From DATAVB01 sp040414495 (GTDB taxonomy: Bacteria; Actinomycetota; Actinomycetes; Mycobacteriales; QHCD01), in contig JBEDUI010000232.1 of the NCBI GenBank assembly GCA_040414495.1, positions 1-11,798 on the forward strand: DNA of 11,798 nt, read 5' to 3'. The notes below the pieces were generated by a model. That model saw nothing but the letters and a program-made list of their open reading frames with translations. It was not told where the DNA came from and did no database searches. Both the position numbers and the translations under genes were made by a program. This document shows positions 6,922 to 11,695 of the stretch, in pieces. The first letter of the stretch is position 1. The number at the start of each line of letters is the position of its first letter.

Positions 6922-6947
6922 GGAACGCAGAATTGCCGCGCCACGAC
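6922..6947 (+). promoter_or_regulatory. Candidate ECF-type promoter for the sigma factor gene
   Basis: GGAAC (6922-6926) and CGAC (6944-6947) are separated by 17 nt, immediately before the sigma gene. GGAAC is the common ECF -35 core, so autoregulation is possible. The -10 match is weak (ECF -10 boxes are usually CGTC-like). Called by eye. Confidence 0.28.
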
Positions 6948-6964
6948 CCATCCTGAGGATGGAT

Positions 6965-7969
6965 ATGATCTCGTCTATGTCTGTCGCCCGCGTACCGGAC
7001 AGGGCCGGCTTTGACGAATTGTTCGAGCGTCATGCCGGTGAGTTGCGCGTACATTGTTATCGGATGCTCGGCTCGTTCGATGACGCCGAAGACCTTGTAC
7101 AGGAAGTATTTCTACGGGCGTGGCGGAAGCGCGCGGAATTCGGTTCGGACGGGCGTTTCGAGGTCCGCGCCTGGCTGTACCGGATCGCCACGAATGCGTC
7201 CCTGGACGTGCTGCGATCCAGATCGCGGCGGGTGATGCCGCCGGACGTCGCGGCGCCGACCGTCGAGTTCGGCAACGGGCCGGCGCCGCCGGTCGATCTA
7301 CCGTGGCTGCAGCCGTTTCCGGACCGGTTGCTCGAGCCAGCGGCAGATCCGGCAGCCGTCGTCATCGGGCGCGAGACGATCGAGCTTGCATTCATCGCCG
7401 CAATCCAGCACCTGCCGCCGCGCCAGCGCGCTGCCCTGATCCTGCGGGATGTCGGCGGCTGGTCAGCGAAGGAGACCGCTGCACTGCTCGATGTCAGCGT
7501 GGCCGCCGCGAACAGTGCGTTACAACGAGCACGGGCCACCCTGCGCGAACACCTTGGCGAACGACGTTCGCAATGGCCGAGTTCGGTGCAACCGAACGCC
7601 GCCGAGCGCGACCTGCTGCGTCGCTACCTCGAAGCGCACGAGCAGCGTGATGTCGAGGCGCTCGCCGCCATCGTGCGGGCCGACGTACGGCTGACCATGC
7701 CGCCGTACCCGACCTGGTTCGACACTCGGGAGCCGATTTTGGTCGGATCTCGTATCGCGTTCGATCCCGGCTTCGGCCATTTCCGTGGGTTGGTTACGGG
7801 CGCCAACCTGCAGCCGGCGGTCGGTTGGTATCTGCTGGCTCCCGGCGGGTCGGAGTACCGGCCGCACGCCCTCGACGTGCTCGTGGTCGTGGACGGGCTG
7901 GTCGCCGAGATCACCTCGTTCATCAACCCGGAGCTGTTTGAACGGTTTGGCCTGCCGGCAACACTCTGA
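6965..7969 (+). CDS. ECF sigma factor with SnoaL-like C-terminal domain (SigG / TIGR02960 SigX5 type)
   Basis: A 334-residue RNA polymerase sigma factor. Region 2 lies at about 15-88 (FERHAGELRVHCYRMLG, then DDAEDLVQEVFLRAW at 39-53 and RAWLYRIATNASLDVLR). A proline-rich linker (about 90-130) contains WLQPFPDRLLEP. Region 4 lies at about 137-195, with IQHLPPRQRAALILRDV and the helix-turn-helix WSAKETAALLDVSVAAANSALQRAR. The C-terminal 120 residues form a SnoaL/NTF2-like domain (RLTMPPYPTWFD, VVVDGLVAEITSFINPELF). Sigma factors of this build lack a classical membrane anti-sigma partner; the SnoaL-like part is thought to control activity, perhaps by ligand binding. The start at 6965 is preferred (GAGG 6 nt upstream); ATGs at 6959 and 6977 are also in frame. 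It sits between two RibD_C-type reductase genes, likely targets or partners. Confidence 0.92.
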   Translation: MISSMSVARVPDRAGFDELFERHAGELRVHCYRMLGSFDDAEDLVQEVFLRAWRKRAEFGSDGRFEVRAWLYRIATNASLDVLRSRSRRVMPPDVAAPTVEFGNGPAPPVDLPWLQPFPDRLLEPAADPAAVVIGRETIELAFIAAIQHLPPRQRAALILRDVGGWSAKETAALLDVSVAAANSALQRARATLREHLGERRSQWPSSVQPNAAERDLLRRYLEAHEQRDVEALAAIVRADVRLTMPPYPTWFDTREPILVGSRIAFDPGFGHFRGLVTGANLQPAVGWYLLAPGGSEYRPHALDVLVVVDGLVAEITSFINPELFERFGLPATL

Positions 7970-8008
7970 GCAGTGACGTTCCGGGCAGCGACATTCTGGG
8001 GCAACGAC
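7970..8008 (+). repeat. Imperfect 15-nt tandem repeat after the sigma gene
   Basis: GCAGTGACGTTCCGG (7970-7984) is followed directly by GCAGCGACATTCTGG (7985-7999), which differs at 3 of 15 positions. One extra G and GCAACGAC (8001-8008) look like the start of a decayed third copy. The repeat begins immediately after the sigma gene stop, in the 98-nt gap before the second RibD_C gene. It may be a regulator-binding repeat or a slippage product. Confidence 0.4.
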
Positions 8009-8067
8009 CGATGAGTTTTCTCCGCCAGGTCGTTCCATCTGTAGGCACCGACCACAACGGAGGAACG

Positions 8068-8706
8068 ATGCGTAAGCTCTGCGTCACCACATTCGTCTCG
8101 CTCGACGGCGTCATGCAGGCTCCCGGCGGCCCCGAAGAGGATCCGACCGGCGGCTTCGAGTGGGGCGGCTGGGCGGTCAACTATTTCGACGAGGACATGC
8201 TCACCGAGCAATCTGACTACGAACTCCTGCTCGGGCGGGGAACGTACGAGATCTTTGCCGCGCACTGGCCCTACGCCGAGGACGAGGTCGCGGGTCACCT
8301 CAACGGCACCCGGAAGTACGTCGCATCGACCACAATGGATAGTGCGGATTGGAATAATTCCACCATCATTGCCGGCGATGTCGCGGCGTATGTAACCGCA
8401 CTCAAACGCGAGAACGGCCCCGAGATCCAGGTACACGGCAGTCCGGCCCTGATTCAGACGTTGCTCAAGCACGATCTGATCGACGAGCTACGTACGTGGA
8501 TATTTCCGGTGCTGCTCGGTCACGGAAAGCGGCTCTTCGGCCCGGGTACGATTCCCATGGCTCTGTCGCTTGTGGATAGTACGGTCTCAAAAACCGGCGT
8601 CACCATGAATACGTACGTCCGGGCCGGCGACATCCAGGTCGGCACGACCGAATTCGACGAACCGACCGAGGCGGAAATCCAGCGACGCCGGCGCCTAAAG
8701 GATTAG
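8068..8706 (+). CDS. Dihydrofolate reductase family protein (RibD C-terminal domain type), second copy
   Basis: A 212-residue RibD_C-fold reductase. It shows TTFVSLDGVMQAPGGPEED at 7-25, LLLGRGTYEIFAAHWP at 53-68, KYVASTTM, the cofactor-side VHGSPALIQTLL, and FPVLLGHGKRLFG, where the last Gly-x-Gly turn replaces the GGG of the first paralogue. It is presumed to be an NAD(P)H-dependent reductase of unknown substrate. A C-terminal tail of about 18 charged residues (TEAEIQRRRRLKD) follows the fold. The start at 8068 is supported by GGAGGA about 4 nt upstream; the frame is open to 8011 but without a better site. It lies 98 nt after the sigma gene on the same strand and may be co-transcribed. It overlaps the convergent HxlR gene by 12 bp. 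Confidence 0.91.
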   Translation: MRKLCVTTFVSLDGVMQAPGGPEEDPTGGFEWGGWAVNYFDEDMLTEQSDYELLLGRGTYEIFAAHWPYAEDEVAGHLNGTRKYVASTTMDSADWNNSTIIAGDVAAYVTALKRENGPEIQVHGSPALIQTLLKHDLIDELRTWIFPVLLGHGKRLFGPGTIPMALSLVDSTVSKTGVTMNTYVRAGDIQVGTTEFDEPTEAEIQRRRRLKD

Positions 8707-9138
8707 CCGGCCATCGTACTTCTCGCGATTGTCGTGCACCTCGTCCATATGCGCCTCGGCCCAGACCTTGATCCCGCGCATTACCTGTTGGAGCGAAAGA
8801 CCGAGGTCGGTCAGCTCATACGTAACCGTAACGGGAACGGTAGCCGTTACGGTACGGGTGATCAGGCCGTCGCGTTCGAGGGAACGCAGCGTCTGGGTCA
8901 GCATCTTCTGGCTGACCCCGGCGAGTCGGCGCGACAACTCCGAGTACCGCATCGGACGCGGCTCGCCGACGCAAGCTCTGCCGGGGCCGGGACCGTCGCT
9001 GCCCAGCGCGGCCAGGATCAGGGTGACCCATTTGTTGGAGATGCGGTCCAATAGTTGGCGGCTCGGGCAGTTGGCCAGGAACGCGTCGTAGTCCACCTGG
9101 GCCTGAGCCCGCTGCTGAGCCGCCGTCAACGTTGGCAT
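8695..9138 (-). CDS. HxlR/DUF24 family winged-helix regulator with a Cys-containing insertion
   Basis: A 147-residue MarR-like winged-helix regulator of the HxlR (DUF24) type. The family signature CPSRQLLDRISNKWVTLIL runs from Cys24; the recognition-helix region is MRYSELSRRLAGVSQKMLTQTLRSLERDGLITR (63-95); the wing is the Thr/Val-repeat TVTATVPVTVTYELT; the dimer helices are LSLQQVMRGIKVWAEAHM. Between helix 2 and the recognition region is an extra segment (about 47-62) with a second cysteine, Cys56. Many family members sense quinones, aldehydes or oxidants through the N-terminal Cys. It is divergent from an MDR oxidoreductase at 9256, which it probably represses, as known for YodB- and QorR-type systems. 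Shine-Dalgarno AGGAGG lies 8-9 nt before the ATG. Confidence 0.93.
   Translation of the reverse strand: MPTLTAAQQRAQAQVDYDAFLANCPSRQLLDRISNKWVTLILAALGSDGPGPGRACVGEPRPMRYSELSRRLAGVSQKMLTQTLRSLERDGLITRTVTATVPVTVTYELTDLGLSLQQVMRGIKVWAEAHMDEVHDNREKYDGRLIL
8825..8853. repeat. Perfect inverted repeat inside the HxlR wing codons
   Basis: ACCGTAACGG (8825-8834) and CCGTTACGGT (8844-8853) are perfect 10-bp arms with a 9-nt centre. The arms lie in the codons for the alternating Thr-Val wing of the regulator. The repeat may simply follow from the protein repeat, or it may form an mRNA hairpin or a binding site within the gene. Confidence 0.4.
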
Positions 9139-9166
9139 CGGTCGCTCCTCCTACCGACGGGTCCCT

Positions 9167-9203
9167 TACGCACTTTGACGTGCGTACTTCCCAATAGAGA
9201 GTA
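9167..9203. promoter_or_regulatory. Candidate HxlR operator and promoter region
   Basis: In the 117-bp gap between the divergent HxlR and oxidoreductase genes, TACGCAC (9167-9173) and GTGCGTA (9180-9186) are perfect 7-bp inverted arms around 6 nt. Overlapping this, TACT (9185-9188) and AGTA (9200-9203) form a second, looser dyad with 11 nt between, similar in look to the TACT/AGTA-type boxes of DUF24 regulators. TTGACG at 9175-9180, a good -35 match for the oxidoreductase, lies inside the first dyad, although no -10 at ideal spacing is clear. Binding here would block the oxidoreductase and probably the regulator too. Confidence 0.4.
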
Positions 9204-9255
9204 ACCCATTCAGAGTGGCGTGTGAGGACTTCACGGATTCCACGAGGAGCGACAC

Positions 9256-10167
9256 ATGAGCACCTTCCGCACCGCTGTCGTACGTACGCCGGCCGGACCC
9301 GACTCGATCGAGATCATCGACGTTCCGGTCGTCGAGCCAGGGCCGGGCGAGGTCCGGGTCGAGATCGCGGCGGCACCGGTCAACCCGGTCGACCTGGGGG
9401 TCGCGGCCGGGGTCTTCCACGGCATGGGCTTGGTCAACCAGCCCGAGCGGACCGGCCTGGGTTGGGACTTCGCCGGCATCGTGGTCGCGACCGGGCCCGG
9501 CGTCGAGCTGTCCGTCGGCGCGCGGGTTGCCGGCGTGGTCAATGGCTTCGACCGCGACTTCGGGACGTACGCCGAGCAACTCGTCGTGCCGGCCGCCGAC
9601 CTCGCGGTCGTACCGGATGGGCTGGACCTGATCGCGGCATCCACATTGCCGCTCAATGGGGTGGCCGCGGCCCAGATCGTCGACCTGCTCGGCGATGCGC
9701 CGGCCGACGGCAACCGCCTGTTGGTGACCGGTGCGGCCGGTGCCATTGGTGCTTACGTCGCTGCGTTGGCGCAGGATCGCGGCTGGCAGGTGACCGGGCT
9801 GGCCCGGGCCCAGGACGAGGAATTCGTGCGTAGCCTCGGCGCCGACTTCACCGCGCATGCCTCGCCGGGTTGGGACGCGGTCGCTGACGGCGCGGTGATG
9901 CAGGAGCAGGGCCTCGCGCTGGTCCGGGACGGCGGTACATTTGTCGGCGTCCAGCCGGGGGCGCAGCCGACCTCGGAACGTGGGATCACCGTGGCTGTAG
10001 TGGTTTCGCAACCGAACGGCACGCAATTGAGCGAGTTGCTGGCGCGTACTGCTTCGGGCGAGTTGCCGGCACGGGTACACGCGGTCGTGCCGCTGGATCA
10101 GGTCGCCGATGCTCACCGAGCCGTGGCCAAGGGCGGAATCCGCGGTCGATACGTGATTAAGCCCTGA
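9256..10167 (+). CDS. Zinc-free MDR / quinone-oxidoreductase-like NAD(P)-dependent oxidoreductase
   Basis: A 303-residue medium-chain dehydrogenase/reductase. The N-terminal GroES-like domain is at about 1-120 (GPGEVRVEIAAAPVNPVDL, GWDFAGIVVATGPGVE, GDRV-like VGARVAGVV). The Rossmann domain has LLVTGAAGAIGAYVAALAQ at 155-173 with GxxGxxG at 159-165, and the C-terminal closure is HRAVAKGGIRGRYVIKP. The zinc-binding cysteines of alcohol dehydrogenases are absent, which places it with quinone oxidoreductase/enoyl-reductase-type enzymes that use NADPH to reduce quinones or activated alkenes. The start at 9256 has GAGGAG 6 nt upstream. The divergent HxlR gene and the dyads between them make it the likely regulated target; substrate and inducer are unknown. 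Confidence 0.92.
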   Translation: MSTFRTAVVRTPAGPDSIEIIDVPVVEPGPGEVRVEIAAAPVNPVDLGVAAGVFHGMGLVNQPERTGLGWDFAGIVVATGPGVELSVGARVAGVVNGFDRDFGTYAEQLVVPAADLAVVPDGLDLIAASTLPLNGVAAAQIVDLLGDAPADGNRLLVTGAAGAIGAYVAALAQDRGWQVTGLARAQDEEFVRSLGADFTAHASPGWDAVADGAVMQEQGLALVRDGGTFVGVQPGAQPTSERGITVAVVVSQPNGTQLSELLARTASGELPARVHAVVPLDQVADAHRAVAKGGIRGRYVIKP

Positions 10168-10171
10168 CCGA

Positions 10172-10233
10172 GGAATTTGCGGCCCGGATCTTTTCGGACA
10201 GGATTTTACGGGATTTTGCGGGCTGGATTCCCG
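10172..10233 (+). repeat. Cluster of five GGAT/GGAA T-rich motifs (iteron-like)
   Basis: Related motifs recur at short intervals between the oxidoreductase and the aspartic protease genes: GGAATTTGCGG (10172), GGATCTTTTCGG (10186), GGATTTTACGG (10201), GGATTTTGCGG (10211) and a degenerate GGATTCCCG (10225). Steps are 14, 15, 10 and 14 nt. The two central copies are an almost perfect 10-nt tandem repeat. All are in the same orientation. This may be an array of binding sites or a degenerate tandem repeat; there is no sign of a replication gene nearby. Confidence 0.45.
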
Positions 10234-10279
10234 ATCGCTCGATCCGAATTTGCCTAGCCGATTTACTGACCGGAGTTTC

Positions 10280-10313
10280 TCGGCGGAGCGTTGCGCCCGC
10301 GGCGCTCCGCCGA
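10280..10313. terminator. Perfect 11-bp inverted repeat; possible terminator of the oxidoreductase gene or operator
   Basis: TCGGCGGAGCG (10280-10290) and CGCTCCGCCGA (10303-10313) are perfect arms around 12 nt. G-U and G-C pairs in the loop could extend the RNA stem. It lies about 113 bp after the oxidoreductase stop and 15 bp before the protease ATG. What follows is TAATATTG, not a T-run, so it is an imperfect intrinsic terminator at best. Its position over the likely -35/-10 spacer of the next gene makes an operator equally plausible. Confidence 0.4.
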
Positions 10314-10319
10314 TAATAT
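10291..10319 (+). promoter_or_regulatory. Candidate near-leaderless promoter of the aspartic protease gene
   Basis: TTGCGC (10291-10296) and TAATAT (10314-10319) are separated by exactly 17 nt. The -10 box ends 9 nt before the ATG at 10329, so transcription would start within a few bases of the start codon. No Shine-Dalgarno precedes that ATG, which fits leaderless translation, common in actinomycetes. The right arm of the 10280-10313 palindrome fills part of the spacer. Confidence 0.42.
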
Positions 10320-10328
10320 TGTCGGCCT

Positions 10329-11060
10329 ATGTCGACGGTGATCAGGCTTCCCCTGCCGGTAATTCCGGATCCGAACTCATCACGCGCGTGCCAGGTATTC
10401 GCGGATGCCATTGTGGATGGCATTCCGGCGCGAATGCTCGTGGACACCGGAACGTACCGCAGCTTTGTGCCGTACCGGGACACGTTCGAGCCGAGTGAAG
10501 TTCTTGTCCAGACGTTGCAATGGGGCGCGTTGACCGCGCGGAATCTGACCGTCACGATGAACCCGCCGGACTGGCCGCATCCGTCGTTGCTCGGCATGGA
10601 CGTACTAGGGTCGCATATCTGCGATTTCCGTTTTGGTGAAAGTATTCTCGAGCTGGATCGGCCCGCGCCGGCTCTGGATTTGCTTCCGTTGCCGACGCCG
10701 TCCGATCGGACACCGGCGGTGCCGGTCAGTTGGGCGAGCGCGAGTACGACCGCGGTGTGGGACACCGGCGCGGGGATCACCATCGTCAATCGCTCGTGGG
10801 CTGAGGCGCACCCGGATATCGTCCGTATCAGCAGCGAATCGGGCCACGGCACCGACATTACTGGCGCCAGCGGGCGTAATCCCAAGGGCCGGCTGGCGCC
10901 GTGTCGGATCGGCCAGGTCAGCTTTCCTGAGCAGGATTGCGGTGTAACGAATTCGCCGGGCATGGACGGGATCGACATTATCCTCGGGCTGCCGCTCATC
11001 AGCAACGCCAACTGGTACATGGACTTTCCCGGCCGCCGCTGGACCAACAGTCCCTTGTAG
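10329..11060 (+). CDS. Retropepsin-like aspartic protease with two DTG lobes in one chain
   Basis: A 243-residue protein with two retropepsin-like halves. Lobe 1: ARMLVDTGTYRSFVP with Asp39-Thr-Gly41, then LLGMDVLGSHICDF at 87-100, the usual hydrophobic-Gly-x-Asp-x-Leu segment after the flap. Lobe 2: TTAVWDTGAGITIVN with Asp145-Thr-Gly147, then IDIILGLPLISNANW at 215-229. The two Asp residues are 106 positions apart, about one viral protease monomer, so a single chain could form the whole active site as in pepsins. Retropepsins hydrolyse peptide bonds using two aspartates and a bound water. No signal peptide or membrane segment is seen, so it should act in the cytoplasm. A Pro-rich linker (about 112-132) joins the lobes. 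Protease activity, substrate and dimer state are not shown. The gene is flanked by unrelated genes and probably stands alone. Confidence 0.85.
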   Translation: MSTVIRLPLPVIPDPNSSRACQVFADAIVDGIPARMLVDTGTYRSFVPYRDTFEPSEVLVQTLQWGALTARNLTVTMNPPDWPHPSLLGMDVLGSHICDFRFGESILELDRPAPALDLLPLPTPSDRTPAVPVSWASASTTAVWDTGAGITIVNRSWAEAHPDIVRISSESGHGTDITGASGRNPKGRLAPCRIGQVSFPEQDCGVTNSPGMDGIDIILGLPLISNANWYMDFPGRRWTNSPL

Positions 11061-11523
11061 ACAACGCGTAGCCAAAATCGCACCGCACCCGGCGTCCCCT
11101 TCGAACCGTCTGCGGCGACGGATCTGGGTCTCGCGCCGCGCCCACGCGTCGGCCCGCCGCGGTGACCGCCAATTCCGGCTCGACCATCTCACCCGAGATA
11201 CTCACTGAACCGACCAATTCCCGCGCCGAACGGACCCGCGCCTTCGCCTCACCCGGCGACAACCGCGGCCGAGCCTGCAAAAACGCCTCGGTCGACAAAC
11301 CCGCTTCCTGACCGGCCACATCCTGTACGAAACACTCAGACACGAACCGCAGCCGACCGAACTCGAACCGCCGCACCACCCGCTCATACCGTCCCGCCGC
11401 ATCGGCCAACTTCGGGCCCGGCGAGCGCCACAACTCCGCCTTATCGAACCGATCCGCGACAGCCTCCATCAACCCGAGAAGATCCTCCAACGGATCCGGG
11501 TCAAAAGGCGTCGCGCTGCTCAT
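10999..11523 (-). pseudogene. DUF222 (13E12 repeat) family protein, 3'-truncated
   Basis: The frame from ATG 11523 (174 residues; an in-frame TTG lies at 11529) matches the N-terminus of DUF222/13E12 proteins: an acidic start, PLEDLLGLMEAVADRFDKAE, RRFEFGRLRFVSEC, and the characteristic EAFLQARPRLSPGEAKARVRSARELVG (about 79-105) with VEPELAVTAA at about 114-123. Full-length members are usually 400-500 residues and carry a C-terminal HNH nuclease. Here similarity ends at about residue 123 (near 11150), and the remaining 50 residues are Arg/Ser/Cys-rich and read antisense to the end of the protease gene. The HNH part is not visible in any frame. It is best read as a decayed remnant, possibly cut by a rearrangement at the junction. 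It could still be expressed as a short protein: a -10-like TAGAGT sits 7 nt before the ATG. Confidence 0.68.
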
Positions 11524-11530
11524 ACCCAAA

Positions 11531-11536
11531 ACTCTA
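11531..11536 (-). promoter_or_regulatory. Candidate leaderless -10 box of the DUF222 remnant
   Basis: On the minus strand TAGAGT (TAnnnT form) is followed by 7 nt and the ATG at 11523, the spacing expected for a leaderless transcript. No clear -35 was found. The rest of the 172-bp divergent gap (11524-11695) holds an AT-rich patch with the palindrome TAAATTTA (11579-11586) and no supported gene. Confidence 0.3.
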
Positions 11537-11695
11537 GAACCACCACCGACAAAACCGGGCCCGCAGAGCGCGGATAAATAAATTTACGATCGGTGGTGCT
11601 ACAACGACACGGCGCAATCGCCTACACAGCCGAGATTCTCGTGCGCGACCGATAAACAGGTGGCTCTGCGGCCGCTTGCCGTGCCACCATTTGGC

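Noticed and set aside
7624..8472. Minus-strand open frame (282 residues) across the sigma gene end and second RibD_C gene
   Set aside because: It crosses two convincing plus-strand genes and has no domain.
9166..10116. Long minus-strand open frame (316 residues) opposite the oxidoreductase
   Set aside because: His/Arg/Gln/Asp-rich product without recognisable domains, fully antisense to a clear MDR enzyme; typical of GC-rich antisense frames.
10172..10233. Replication origin or plasmid iterons
   Set aside because: No replication initiator gene, DnaA boxes or partition genes are nearby; the motif array is better kept as an unexplained regulatory or tandem repeat.
10157..11083. Long minus-strand open frame (308 residues) opposite the retropepsin gene
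   Set aside because: No family signature and full overlap with the two-DTG protein, whose motifs are specific. Also considered as a continuation of DUF222, but its frame and content do not match.
11593..11661. Small open frame of about 20 codons starting at GTG 11593
   Set aside because: No ribosome-binding site, no recognised family, and too short to separate from chance in GC-rich DNA.
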